A stretch of DNA of 64,000 nt from Mallotus nudiflorus (Eukaryota > Streptophyta > Magnoliopsida > Malpighiales > Euphorbiaceae). The translations under genes were made by a program, and so were the position numbers. Location of the stretch: positions 8,755,501 to 8,819,500 of the forward strand of contig CANTUR010000009.1 of NCBI GenBank assembly GCA_947683625.1, written 5' to 3'. The notes under the pieces were generated by a model. The model was given only the letters and a program-made list of their open reading frames with translations. It was not told the origin of the DNA and ran no database searches. Shown in pieces: positions 49,151-60,899 of this stretch (positions within the stretch are counted from its first letter, which is position 1; each line of letters begins with the position of its first letter).

Positions 49151-49163
49151 TGGTATCAGAGCC
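49151..49163 (+). other. Viral primer binding site (tRNA-iMet)
   Basis: TGGTATCAGAGCC, a perfect match to the site used by caulimovirids to prime minus-strand DNA with initiator tRNA-Met. It lies 45 bp after the repeat and about 50 bp before the first viral coding sequence, and occurs only once in the insertion. Confidence 0.9.
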
Positions 49164-49203
49164 TATAGGTTGAGAAGAGAATTTGTAGAAAATCCAGAAA
49201 AAA

Positions 49204-50870
49204 TGAAAAGAAAATCTAAACATTTGTTAATAGGAATTAGTAGCAATAATGAACAAATAAGCTAAGATTTTGATAGTAATACAATATTTTGTAACTATAA
49301 AGAATTACGTAATAATCATAGTATAGAAGGTAATGTTGTAGAAAATTTAATAATTGATATGATAACAAATTTGGGAAATTGTGTGTATAATAAATTATTA
49401 GGATTATAAGGAAATAAAGAAAGTCAATAAAAAATTACTAAAACCCTTAAAAGAATATTAGATCAACAATATATGATAGAATTATTTGTAAAAGAAATTA
49501 TAAATATTTGATTATCATGAGCTCTACAATAGATAAAATTTTAGATAATATGTGCATATTAGATTGGAATCGGCTATCAGTTATGATATCACTAAGAGAT
49601 GAAATAAACAAAACCATAGATATAGAAAGAGAGACTCAATAAATTTTAAAGAGTCAAAATATGCCAAACATTTTAAATATAGTATAATATAATAACAGAA
49701 TAATGGTATTAACAATTTTTAGAGATATTATAAACACTATAATTGGTGAAGGAAATATAGACTCATAAAATGAATAATCAAGGTATAGAGGAATATTGAT
49801 TTAATTTAGAAGAATATTTAAAATTAGCTAAAATATATGTTAAAATAAGTAAAGAAAATACAAATTGGTTTATTAAACATGATAGTACTCACCCTAGTTA
49901 TGCATATGTGAATAAAGAATAGTGAAAAAATATACAAAAATGTATTAGACTTAATAAGTTAGCTAGAACAAAAAGATAATGAAAAATTTAACACAAAATT
50001 TTGACATCTTAGTAAAAAAGTTATATACTAAAGAAGAAATTTTATCTTTAGCAAATAAACATGGAAACATGTGAAGAGAATATATAAAATGGATTTGGGA
50101 ACATGATAATAATCATGATATGTATAAAATTAAAAAAACTAGATTAAATTTTAATAGAAAAATGACTTTTAGATATGAAATAATTATAAATAGATTAATT
50201 AATTACATGGCTTTAGAAAAATCTTCTATTTATAAAACAGTGTTAGGAAATGTTAGGACTTACAATGAAGAATCTACAATGGTAGCAGTCCCTATAGGAT
50301 TATCAAAAACACAACAATTATTAGTAAGACAAAATAATACTAATTTCCATATAAATTTTTTATATTATAATAACATTAAAGAACAAATAGAAAAACTTAG
50401 GGAGGAAATTATAAAAATAAAAAACATAGTAACAGGAAATCCTAGGATATTACAAGTAATTAATCCAAAAAGAAAAAAATTTCCTAAAATTGAATATAAT
50501 GATGAAGAATGGAATAAAATTGCAATTTTTAGTATAGAAACTAATTCTGAAGAAATATTAAATTTAATTAATGAATTATAAACAAATGCTATAAAAGAAC
50601 AAATAAATACAATAGAAAGAATTGAATCTTCATCAGAGGAAGATTTAGTTACAGAAGACAATTTAGATACAGAGGAAGAAATTTTAATGAATGAAACAAA
50701 ATTTCAACCCATAGCACCCACAACACCAATAAAATATCCAACAGTAGAAGAAGATGCTGAATCTTCAAATAAACCTAAAGAAAGGATGATAGAAAATCAA
50801 AATTATAAGGGAGAAAGTATATTGGCTAAAAAGAACATATGAAAATATGATAAAAGAAATAAAAAATTAG
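49204..50870 (+). pseudogene. Pararetrovirus polyprotein N-terminal region
   Basis: Broken coding region from the leader to the coat protein. Frames shift repeatedly between 49204 and 50100. The longest open piece (50120-50581) is rich in Asn, Ile and Lys and has a Leu/Ile/Lys/Glu heptad-like stretch around 50380-50430, suggesting a coiled coil. After the stop at 50579 the same frame continues with an acidic, serine-rich segment (ESSSEEDL and EEEIL, 50624-50690), the type that commonly precedes a caulimovirid coat protein core. I do not recognise a defined domain before the coat protein. Confidence 0.6.
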
Positions 50871-51715
50871 GCAAGAATGAATTCAACTATAATAAAAAGA
50901 AGGGATTTAGAAGTTTCGAAAGCAAAATTATTATTACAACTGACATTATTAGGAAGCTTAGCTAAGTGGTTTGAGCAATGACCATAAAATGAAAAAATAG
51001 GAATAGAAAATGCAACTATAAATATATAATTAGTAAGAGAATATGAAAAGTTATTATTAAAACATTTTACATATAAGGAAGTAATAATTTCAAAAAATAC
51101 TTATAAAGAACATTTAGCTAAATTACAAATATGCTATATAAATTATTTTAAAGAATATGCATGTAAATTCGAGGAATATTTATGTAAAAGCTAAGATAGA
51201 CCAAACAGATAAAGTATATTTAAATTTATTATTTCATAAATTGTAAGCACTATGGGGAAATAAAATATCTTAAAAATATGTTAAATTAAATATAATTGAA
51301 GATTTTTTAGGAACAACAATTGCTTTTGCATAATGGTATTTAGAGATAGAATGTATGTCATTAAATGAATATAGATTAATGTATAAACAAACTAAAAATA
51401 AGTAAAATCTAAATTGTAAAAAATTTCCATTAATACCCAATTATGGATGTGAACCCTATAGACATAATAAAAATATAAATATAAAAAGAAATGAAAAAAT
51501 ATTTTAAGAAATATAGAAAAACATATTATAGTAAGAAAAGAAAATATAAAAAGAAATATAATAGAAGAATAAATAAGTTAGAATGTAAATGTTATATTTG
51601 TAGGCAAAAAGGACATTTTGCAAATGAATGCCCAATTAAGAAAAATAAAAAAGTAGAAGGATAAATGGTAATTCCAGAACTCCTAATGAATCATCAGAAT
51701 CTGATTAAATAAGAA
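50871..51715 (+). pseudogene. Pararetrovirus coat protein with CCHC knuckle
   Basis: Capsid protein packaging the viral nucleic acid. The knuckle CYICRQKGHFANEC at 51589-51631 (C-x2-C-x4-H-x4-C) is intact, flanked by lysine-rich sequence (KKNKK after it). Before it, aligned pieces include LLQLTLLGSLAKWFE near 50930-50975, KHFTYKEVIISKNTY near 51060, and YFKEYACKFEEYLCK near 51143-51190, with stops and frameshifts between. Weak similarity, but the placement of the knuckle at the C-terminal side of a hydrophobic core is typical of caulimovirid coat proteins. Confidence 0.75.
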
Positions 51716-51829
51716 AATAGTAATATAGGGAAAAATTACATAGAATAAGAATTTAATAGAGAATAATATTTAGAATTAATAAATTATGAGCGTAATATTC
51801 GTATAAAGAAATTTTTGAAAAACAACAAC

Positions 51830-52659
51830 CGAACAACAATTTTAAAAGAATATTTAAAAACCCAATTTTGAAAAGAGAAAGAAAACAATATTATATAGAA
51901 AAAATAGCTAAAGAAGCAATTGACGTGGTTGATACAAAAGAAAATACAAGGATATCTATTCTTAATAAAGATATGATAGAAAATGAATTAATGAAAATAC
52001 TAGAAAAAGAAAGATACCAATATAAAAATTTACGAATAGGAGGAAAAGCATAATAGTAAAATCTTACTTCCAACCTCATATTAATTCGCAGCTTAGTTAT
52101 AATAGATAATAGAATGAGACATAGTCTAAAGGATAGTATCATATGAGAATTAGATACAAATTTATATTATAATAAAGCTATTATAAAAATATTTCCAAGT
52201 TTTAGTCTTAGTCTTAAAGATGAAAACATAGACCAAGCATTAAGAATATATTATATGCTTTTTAGAGTAAAAGCACCTCTTAGAAGTAAACTAATTAGTA
52301 TAAAGATAAAAACTTTATATGCATTTACTACCAAACATGAAATTTATAATAATGTGATATTAACAAGTTATGAAGTACCACTAATATTTAAAGAATTAAT
52401 AGAACACAGACTTAGGGAGATAACTAATATTTATAATTATCCTGAAAATTATACTATAGATTTTGATAATACTGATGAATTAGGAAAATGCAAGAAAAAT
52501 AAAAATTTACATAAAAATTTTAATGAACTACAAAGATCACTAACAATAGGAAGAATAAGTCTATCTGGAGAACCTAGTACTAGTAATAATCAAATAGTAA
52601 TAAAAAATTTTATTATAGACACCACATTAGATAGACAAGATCACCAAATGTACATATAA
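51830..52659 (+). pseudogene. Pararetrovirus movement-protein-like domain (30K type)
   Basis: Probable cell-to-cell movement protein, which in relatives lines plasmodesmal tubules. A first open piece (51868-52053) ends at a stop. The core begins near 52075 with LVIIDNRMRHSLKDSIIG, then an aspartate/tyrosine-containing strand and IFPSFSLSLKD near 52190. It continues in the open frame 52255-52659 (FRVKAPLRSK, TLYAFTTKHE, YEVPLIFKELIEHRL). The pattern of D.R, a G..E/D..L strand and a P.xxxS..D turn fits the 30K superfamily of pararetroviruses. Assignment is by pattern only. It lies after the coat protein and before the protease. Confidence 0.6.
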
Positions 52660-52669
52660 GCAAAAATAA

Positions 52670-53560
52670 AAAAATAAAAAAATATCTATGCTAATAGATA
52701 TAGGATCATGTGCTTCTCATATACATGAATCATTATTAGACTCAAAAGATAAAATACAAATTTTAAGAGAACCTTATATATATATATATATATAGATATA
52801 TATATATGAATATACACATTATGAATAAGTAATTATAATACTAGATTTACATTAAGTAAATATACCTTTAAAACTACACAAAATACAACATGATGAGATA
52901 GCAAAAGTATTATTAGGAATAGATTTTCTAGAATATGTAAAACCTTTTACAATAACATCTACACATATAAATATAACGTATAAAGGGAAGAAAATCTCAA
53001 TACCATTATCACAAAAGAAACCTTACAACTAATTTTACAAGTTTTATATTAGTTAAATTTAATAATAAAACAACTCTAATATTAGTTGATACTGGATCTC
53101 AAATTACTTTAGGAAAAATTGAATTAGTAAAAAATTAGACAAATTTAAAATTTCCTTTTAAATTGACTAGAATAGGAAAAAACTACTTACATTATTAATA
53201 GAGTAGCAACAAACACACCAATTGAAATAGCAATAAAATATTAAAAATACCATTAATATTTGAATTTAATTATAAATATCCCTTAATATTAGGAATTTCA
53301 TTTTTTGATATTCACAGTCCTTGTTGTATTTACTCTAAATATTATGAATTTCATACATTATGTAGCCATAAGATAAAAATACATATATGAACTTATTCTT
53401 AACTATGTGATTTGATGTGTGGTGGGATCCATACAAATACAATGAAAAAAGAAAATAAAAATAATATTATAGAAAATACAACTTTAGAATTAAATTGTGA
53501 CATAGAAGTATACCAAACATAAATAAAAAGTGGAATAATAGAAAAATAACAAATTTAGAA
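52670..53560 (+). pseudogene. Pararetrovirus aspartic protease
   Basis: Polyprotein-processing protease at the N-terminus of Pol. The active-site motif V-D-T-G-S is at 53085-53099 and is intact, followed by QITLGKIELVKN and a stop. Around 53270-53300 LILGISFFD is the second conserved strand (I-L-G family motif). An earlier LIDIGSCASHIHES near 52690 and LLGIDFLEYVKP near 52910 form a second retropepsin-like pattern, so either two protease-like halves exist or one belongs to the end of the movement protein. An AT microsatellite disrupts 52779-52808. Confidence 0.65.
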
Positions 53561-54500
53561 GGAGAAAACCCCTTAGAAAAATGGGAAAAACATAAAACAA
53601 TTGTGCCAATCAGAATTAAGGAAGAAAATAAAATTAAAATTATAAAAGGAAAACAAATAAAAGCAACAATAATAACATTACAAAAAATATGAAATCTATA
53701 TTCAGGAAATGTTAGACAAAGGATTTTATAGTCCCTCTACTAGTTAACATAGTTGTAGTGCCTTTATAGTAAATAAACACTTTGAACAAAGAAGGGGAAA
53801 AACTAGATTAGTCATAAATTATAAACTACTTAATAATTTATGCAATGGATATTCTTATCCAATACCAAATAAACATGTATTATTTAGAAAATTATAAAAT
53901 AAAAATTATTTTTCCATGTTTGATTTAAAATCATGGTTTTACCATTGTAAGTTAGAAGAAAAAGATAAATATTGGACATCATTTATCACACCGCAAAGAT
54001 TATATGAAATGAATGTTTTACATTTGGATACTTAAATAGTCCTGTTGAATTCCAAAAATTTACTAATGAAATAATAGAACCATTAAAAGAAATTACTTTA
54101 GTATATATTGATGATATTTTAATTTTCTCTAAAATGTTAGAAGAACATTTTAAACACATATTATTATTCACAGAAAGGTGTGAAGAAAAATGATTAGTTT
54201 TAGGATAAGGGAAAAGTAAAATTACTAAAATGGAGATAGAATTTTTAGGATTAATAATTAATAATAAATGAATTAAATTACAACCCCACATAGCTAAAAA
54301 ATTATTAGAATTTCCTAGAATAAATAACAGAAAAAAGACAACTACAAACATTATTAGGATTATTACATGCCTGTAGAGAATATATTCCAAATTTATCTTA
54401 TATTTTGAATAGTCTTAATAAAAAAATTAAGAAAGAATGAAAAATTAGATTGGACAGAAAAAAGACAAATTATTAGTAAAAAAGATAAAAGAAATATGTA
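53561..54500 (+). pseudogene. Pararetrovirus reverse transcriptase
   Basis: Copies the genomic RNA into DNA in the cytoplasm. Blocks on the plus strand: MLDKGFYSPS near 53710, SAFIVNKH near 53760, GKTRLVINYKLLN near 53800, YPIPNKHVLF, FSMFDLKSWFYHCKL near 53915, FITPQRLYE near 53980 (an FTTPxGxYEW-type block), the active site YIDD at 54104-54115 followed by ILIFS, then EFLGLIIN near 54240, and LLGLLHACREYIPN near 54350. YIDD is intact, but several frame changes and stops divide the domain. RNase H follows directly, with no integrase after it, which separates it from gypsy elements. Confidence 0.88.
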
Positions 54501-54950
54501 AAAAGATTCCACCCTTATCACAACCTATAGGACCAAGTGAATGGATAATAACAACTGATGCAAGTGACATAGGATGTAGAGCAACTTTAGATTTTTTTTA
54601 AAAAAGACAAAGATCCAAAAATTTGTAAATATAATTTAGGAACTTTTAATAAAGCTGAACAAAATTATTCCTTAAATGAAAAAGAAATGTTAGCAGTAAT
54701 AAAAGCAATAAATAGCTTTGAATTAATGATTTATGAATCTAGATTTATTATATAAACTGATAATAGGATAGTAATATCTTGGTTGAAAAGAATACCAACT
54801 AATAACCTTAATAAGAAGATTTTGAAATCGCAATCTTATTTATCTGATTATGCTTATAGTACTAAATATATAGAAGGTAAAAAGAATTTCCTTACTAATT
54901 TCTTATCTAGAACTAACAATAGTATTGTTTCAGATGGACCAGTTTCTTGA
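54501..54950 (+). pseudogene. Pararetrovirus RNase H
   Basis: Degrades the RNA strand during DNA synthesis. TTDASDIGCRA near 54550 (catalytic Asp), YNLGTFNKAEQNYS and NEKEMLAVIKAI near 54630-54710 (Glu), and TDNRIVISWLKR near 54758 (Asp, after a stop in YIXTDNR), then FLTNFLSR near 54890. Ends around the stop at 54949-54951. A frameshift occurs in the T run at 54593-54600. Confidence 0.85.
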
Positions 54951-56030
54951 TAAGCATTTAGAATTAGAATAAAAGTTGAACCAATTATTGTTAAAGAACG
55001 AAAAGCTGAAGCAGCTTGTATTAGAACTAACTTATGGGAAATCTGATTCTAAAAAGGATTTCACCATAACAGCAGACAACAGTATCAAGCAAGAGAAGGA
55101 AGAAAACAGATCCAAAGAAGAAGAAAGAGGTAAATCTAAACTAGAAGAAAATATTACATCCAAATAAGAAGAATTAGAAAAAAATTTTCTCAGTATAGTA
55201 TTGGACCAAGTTACTTAGAAAAAGTTAAAGAAGAACCAAAGAGTGATTCATTTATAATAGTCACTCGCCATAGAAATAATTATTTCAAAAATTTCTATAC
55301 ATTGATCAAATATATTTCAGAACCAAAATCCAATATTCCTTGGATGAATTTAGTATGTTGAAAATTTTTTGGCAAAGTCACTATTTATCAAACTACAAAT
55401 CGAAATATAGTACAAAATTTTTATGATTACAGACTTCTTTATTGTATTTAACCAAGTCTTAGTCATGAAGAGCTTAGTCAATTACTAGCATGTATTTAAA
55501 AGTCATAAAAAAGGTTCCAGAATTTGGTAAAAAATAAGTAGATATATATGAGATTTTATCAAATAATTCCATAATTTGGAAAGGATCAGTCCTGGTGTCA
55601 GCCAATAACGGTACTAAAACTTGGAACAACTCATGGACCCTTGATGATGGAAGAACAAATTAAAGAAATCATAGAGGACAAACTTTGGAATAGTATACCT
55701 TTTATCAAAGCCATTAGTATAAAAGTGATTTATGAAGAACTAAAAATGGCCATAGAATCTAGCCATTGGGAGTACTACCTCGACAATAGAAATCTTATCT
55801 ACTCAAAAAGTAGTCAGGAACAAATGAGTAGGCCAAAGAAGATAGTACCATGGTATAGATCGTTTATGGAAGGAAAATTCATCGCATTAGACAAAGCATA
55901 TAGACAATACTGTAGACTGATGATATCATAAGAAAAGCATTATTGTACTTTTTGTAAAAAGAACATGCTAGTAACAGAAACAGCTATTAAAAAACTAGTA
56001 TTGCCTCCATTAAAAAAGATATTATAAGAA
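54935..56030 (+). pseudogene. Transactivator/viroplasmin-like protein of the pararetrovirus
   Basis: Last gene of the insertion, in the position of the caulimovirid translational transactivator. The start near 54935 (MDQFLDKHLELE) overlaps the end of RNase H. A Lys/Glu-rich, probably coiled, segment lies at 55030-55165. Later pieces: a SLSHEELSQLLAC stretch near 55455-55495, a GSVLVSANNGTKTWN stretch near 55585-55630, and an open frame 55641-55931. A short Cys pair CTFCKKNM at 55944-55967 resembles a zinc-binding end. Assigned by position and overall character; sequence similarity to known transactivators is not established here. The Asn-Gly-Thr-Lys block is the best anchor for a search. Confidence 0.45.
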
Positions 56031-56068
56031 TGTAGATAAGTGAGAATGTAAAAATTAGACAAGTGTTG

Positions 56069-56543
<475 letters not shown>

Positions 56544-56810
56544 CAATATGCCTATAGGATATATAAAAGGTCTATCTACAAGCTATAACAAAATAGTGGT
56601 AGGCTTAGGATCTCTTATGCTCAATTTCCTGCACAATGATAAAGGCATCAAACTCATGCTAGCTCCTAAATTAGAGGGAGCTTTACTAATAGCTAGTTTT
56701 CCAATAACCCAAGGTATAGAGATACTCTTTAGATCTTTATGTTTTGGAGGGAGCTTATTTTTAATTACAACATTGCATTCTTCATTCATTGGTGTAGTCT
56801 TATAATCATC
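56544..56810 (-). pseudogene. Athila-type protease, N-terminal half
   Basis: Minus-strand frame 56789-56583: KNKLPPKHKDLKSISIPWVI, then NLGASMSLMPLSL, where the family has D-L-G-A-S: the catalytic Asp is now Asn, a G-to-A type change. It continues DPKPTTILLQLVDRPFIYPIG to about 56545, where the viral insertion begins. The other half is at 48430-48733. Confidence 0.85.
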
Positions 56811-57430
56811 TAACTTCCTCTTGTTAGATATGATGTCCTTGAGGCATTTGGGTGATTGCCTCTAAGAAGGGAATGGAGATATCTAACTACTTAAACACCA
56901 TAAAAACTTTCTGAAATTGCTTATTAATTATGCCATTACCCATCCTTTAAGGGAAAGGTATATAAGGTGTCTTTGTTTTCTTAGGCTCTTGATCCAACTC
57001 ATTAATCCTTGGCTTCTCTCTTTCTTTTGGTAGTTTATTTGGCTTAGCATTTGATTCCTTAATCTTATGCTCAACTTTATGTAATTACTTCCCACTTTAT
57101 AAAGTTATTGCATTCATATGCTCTCATAGGTTCTCAAGTTGACTTCGATAGTGATCCATTCAGTGAAAATAAAAGGAGCTTGCTTGCGATGCTATTTAGT
57201 TATGTTGCATTTTATTATTGGTGGTTACAGGCTCCATCCTTAAGTTAAATTGCTTGAAATTTTCCTCATGTTACTTGATAATTTCTTCAATCCTTGGAAT
57301 TGTCTTATTTTGTGATTAAACGAAGTTTTCTATTATTGACTCAATTGTTGACTTAGGTTTCAGTTGAGGATAGGTATTCTTTTACTAAGAGCATAGTGGA
57401 GGTGGTGCCTTGTACCATTGATTTAAGCTT
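56811..57430 (-). pseudogene. Athila-type Gag-protease linker
   Basis: Degenerate minus-strand coding between the Gag zinc knuckle and protease. Lys/Glu-rich pieces such as LPKERERKPRINELD near 57030-56985 can be read. No domain. Confidence 0.45.
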
Positions 57431-58138
57431 AAAGTTTAGTTCCTCCCTTAATTTGACCATGAGAAATTCAGGTGATTTCTCCATCCAGAGTTGTATGTAT
57501 TGGAGTATGGATTCCCATGAGGTCTACCATTAAAATCATTCAAAGCATTTAACTGCTCAATAAAATGACCTTGAGAGAAAATATTACATTGTTCACACTC
57601 AGGGGTGGAATGTCCACCTCCACATATTTCACATAAAAACACATGTGATAGAATTCTTATAAAATGCCACTTCTCTAGATTCTTTGTGAGTGAGTCTAAC
57701 TTATCATTCACTAAGCATAAGCTATCAACTTCATAGACTCCTATTGCTTTCCTTGGTTGATTTCTTTCTCCATAACACTAATAATTATTTGACGCCATCT
57801 TTTCTAAGAGTGCATAGGCATCATCTGGCATTTTGCTCAAGAAGGACCTTGAGTAGTAGCATCAATGGTGATTAGTAAGGACTCATAAAATCCTTGGTAG
57901 AATGTTTACATTGGTAACCAACCTGAAATCCCATGACGAGGATAGTGCCTTTGTAATTCCTTAAATCTCTCTCAAACTTCATAGAGATATTCTCCAGGCT
58001 ATTTCCTAAATCTAATGAGATCTTAGTGATATTGGGCAATCTTCCTTGGTGTGTAGTACCTGGTAAAAAAGGCTTTAGAAAGCATATCCAATTAAGTGAT
58101 AAAATTTAGTGCTAATGAACTTAGCCATTGTAAGCACC
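57431..58138 (-). pseudogene. Athila-type Gag, C-terminal part with knuckle
   Basis: Frames on the minus strand give AFFTRYYTPRKIAQYH (about 58075-58030), LYEVxERFKELQRHYPRHGI (57990-57930), a polar linker, then CEICGGGHSTPECE at 57635-57590, a CCHC-like knuckle typical of Athila Gag, and NPYSNTYNSGWRNHLNFSWSN just after, also a family hallmark. At 58138 the coding is interrupted by a solo LTR; the upstream part resumes at 60347. Confidence 0.85.
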
Positions 58139-60346
58139 TAATTTTGGGATGATGAGTTATGAATACAATAAAGGACTCTAGTGATTAAAATATCATAAAT
58201 AGGTCTTCGATACTTGAACTTTGAAAGTTCAGGGGTCCGATTACATCTTTTAAAGAAAGGATTTAATGTTTTCAAGGACTAAATTGTAGTATTTTTAAGG
58301 CCTAATTGTAAAACTTAAATGCTTTTAGTGGCCTTTTTATAATTAAAAAATTGGTCATAATTCTATAATTTCAATCAAGAAATTACATAATTCGAATTGA
58401 AATTGTGTAATTTTGATCAAAATTATGCAATTTCAGTTAGGATTCATTATTCCATCTTGTTTTATGATTTCCAAAAAATAAAATACTATATTTTAAAATC
58501 CTGATTGGTCCAGAATTTTCCTAAAAATTATTTTTAAGGAAATATAATTACTTTAGGAATGAAGTTATAGGAAATAGAATTTTATATACATTAGGAAATA
58601 GAATTCTATATAGATTAGGTTTTAGGGCTATTCTTTATAAAAGAAGTGGTTTTGGTCATTAGAGGGGGGGGGGGGTTGATTTTATTCATAGCTTTTATTG
58701 TTTTTCTAGATGCAATTATCTTGATTTATTGATTTTTCTTAGAAAAAAAGGGATTCTTGATTATTTTATTTTTTAATTATCTTTTAAAAAGAGCATTCTA
58801 TATAAAATTTCCTTTGGTTTTATTGATTAATTAAAGATCTTGCGAGGATTTTTTAAGAACAAGTTTGAAAGACCTATCAAGAAATGGTGATTTTACAAAA
58901 TCTGAGGAGTATTCCATCATTCATAAGCATGATCTTCTCCCTATTTTTCTTTTCTTTCATTTTCTTTTTGATTTTATTGATTTATATTTTTATTTGAGTT
59001 ATTATTATAATTTATCTGCTAATCATCATTTTATTTCTTTTTCATGATGATTATGAAGGAAAATATATAGTGATCATGCTTGAAAGGATAAATCCATGAG
59101 AAGTCCATGATATGCCATGGATAAAACATTATAAAGACATATTTTATAGGGTTTTTATTTTTACTTATTTATTATTTTATTTTATTTATGTTTTCTTTGG
59201 GTGTAATATTTATTTTTATTATTTATATGAATTATTGTAATAGCCCCAATAGTGGGAATAGTGAAAGTATGTGTGTGGTTGCATGTTTATGTTAATTAAT
59301 TTGTTAGTAAAAATAAGGTTCTCAATTGGGTAATTAATTAAAACCAATGCAGGAAGTACATTAATTTAGGTTGCATGTTAATAGAATTAGGGTTTTTAAA
59401 AGGAATTAATTTAATTAGTTGCTTGATCTTTTATTTAATTATTTTGGTATGTTTTATTAATTTTTGGGCTTATTTATTTATTTTTATGTGTTTTGGGCGT
59501 TAAGTCCATATCAGGCTTTAATTCATTTATTTAAGTTTAGATTATTATCTTTTAGCCCATCTCACTTAATAATTAATTAGGTTTAATTAATTAAAATATA
59601 TATTTAGGCACATAATTAATTAGATTTTATGTTAGAGATAACTTAGGCCCATTTAATAAATAGACATATGCCCACCTAATTTAATTTAATTAATTTAGAC
59701 TTAGTCCATTTAATTGAAGCCTTTTTCATAATTTGTAAATTTAAGATCACCATCTAATTAAAAGATATATAATTATGCCCATTAATTTAAATACTTCATA
59801 ATTTATAGAATTAGGCCCACTTTTAGAATTAAAATAAATAGACTTAGGTTCATTTAATTAAAATTTAAAAGAATTAAGCCCATTAGGTTTTTAGGTTCAC
59901 TTATGAATTGAAATATGTAGATTTAGCCCATTTAATTAAAATCCTTCTAGATTAGACTAACTTAGGGATTATATGTTTATTGAATGCATTATCTACTTAT
60001 ATATTTCATGACTAGTTTGCCTTGGAGTTGGTTGTTTTTTTAAGGTTTATATAAAATTGCATGTAAATATAGAATAAGATAGTAATTTATAAAGTAATTC
60101 TAAAAGAACACAAGGCCGAAAGAAGTTGATATTCTGTATCCAGAATCTCCTAGTTGTAGTGCTATCTTTCTTTTATGGAATCAAGTACCACCTTTTTTAT
60201 TTATCCCAGTTATTACCCTAGGTGGCGACTCCTCATCTCCACACCATGTTTTTATAATAGTGGTTAGTGTGTTCTCTATAACCCTACACTTAAACAATGT
60301 CGTAGTTGCTAAAATCTTGAATGCACACTAAACTCCGTCTTCTATA
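58139..60346 (+). mobile_element. Solo LTR of the Tat-type family, plus orientation (copy 5)
   Basis: Begins TGTAAGCACCTAATTTTGGG at 58139 and ends near CACTAAACTCCGTCTTCTATA at 60346, 2208 bp, the reverse orientation to the other copies. It interrupts the Athila gag between the codons for ...AK and WLSSL. Flanking 5-mers are ATTAT on the right and GCCAT on the left, three transitions apart, so a target duplication is possible but not preserved. A G run (GGGGGGGGGG) at 58663-58673 and a palindrome cluster at 58365-58445 are internal. Confidence 0.85.
58365..58445. repeat. Palindrome cluster in plus-oriented solo LTR
   Basis: Different sequence but same design and place as in sister LTRs: GAAATTGTGTAATTTTGATC next to AAAATTATGCAATTTC, and AATTTCAATC / GAATTGAAATT, forming imperfect 16-36 bp palindromes 225-305 bp from the LTR start. 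Confidence 0.7.
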
Positions 60347-60710
60347 ATTATAGTTTTGCCTTAACTTTCAATGAAAATGGAAATAGTTTAAGGAAAATAA
60401 CATCCAAATGTACTTCATTCATCTTTAATGTGTCACATATGTTAAGGAAAGATGTTATATGAGCATTAGGATCTTCGGTTTGGTTGCCCACCAAACTACT
60501 ATCATGAAACCATTTATATATATACAGGCTTGATTTTAAAGATATTAGCTTCGATGGTTAGCTTCATAATGCATTTTTGGCTTCCTATTAGACTTGGTAC
60601 CCCATATTCTTATAAGGCCCTTCCTTGAGTTCCTTATGCTTCTTCGTTAGCAATACTTCTAAATATTTTTCCTTTCTCTTTTCAATTCTTTTTGCATGAT
60701 TTTTTTTATC
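60347..60710 (-). pseudogene. Athila-type Gag, N-terminal part
   Basis: Reads from about 60700 downward: RALEEYGVPSLIGSQ (typical start of mature Athila Gag), CIMKLTIEANIFKIKPVYI, then FGGQPN, EDPNAHITSFLNICDTLKMN in adjacent frames, and FPFSLKVKAK just before the LTR. It joins with 58138 on the other side of the solo LTR. Confidence 0.8.
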
Positions 60711-60875
60711 TTTAGGTTTACACTTTCTACTTCAGGTCATTGTGATCTTGTTTATATAATAAAATTTAAGTACATGAAAAGGAAAAGTAAAGTAAATTAG
60801 ACAAAAAATTAAAATTAAAATTAAAATTATAGTCTAGGAGAAATAAAAAGTATGCTAATATTGGTATTGCCAATC
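60711..60875 (-). other. Athila-type leader between PBS and Gag
   Basis: Short AT-rich leader. No feature besides A-rich tracts (ATTAAAATTAAAATTAAAAT near 60810). Confidence 0.4.
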
Positions 60876-60893
60876 TCCCTGACAATGTTGCCA
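60876..60893 (-). other. Primer binding site of Athila-type element
   Basis: Minus strand TGGCAACATTGTCAGGGA. It matches TGGCGCCGTTGCCGGGGA, the usual Athila-type PBS, with five transitions, mainly at CpG positions. It sits 7 bp inside the LTR edge after a TTTT run, as in relatives. Confidence 0.85.
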
Positions 60894-60899
60894 AAAACT

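Noticed and set aside
49151..49163. TGGTATCAGAGCC as a copia PBS, making 48734-56543 a copia element
   Set aside because: No integrase precedes the RT, the gene order is viral, and the coat, movement-like and YIDD RT-RNase H arrangement fits a pararetrovirus.
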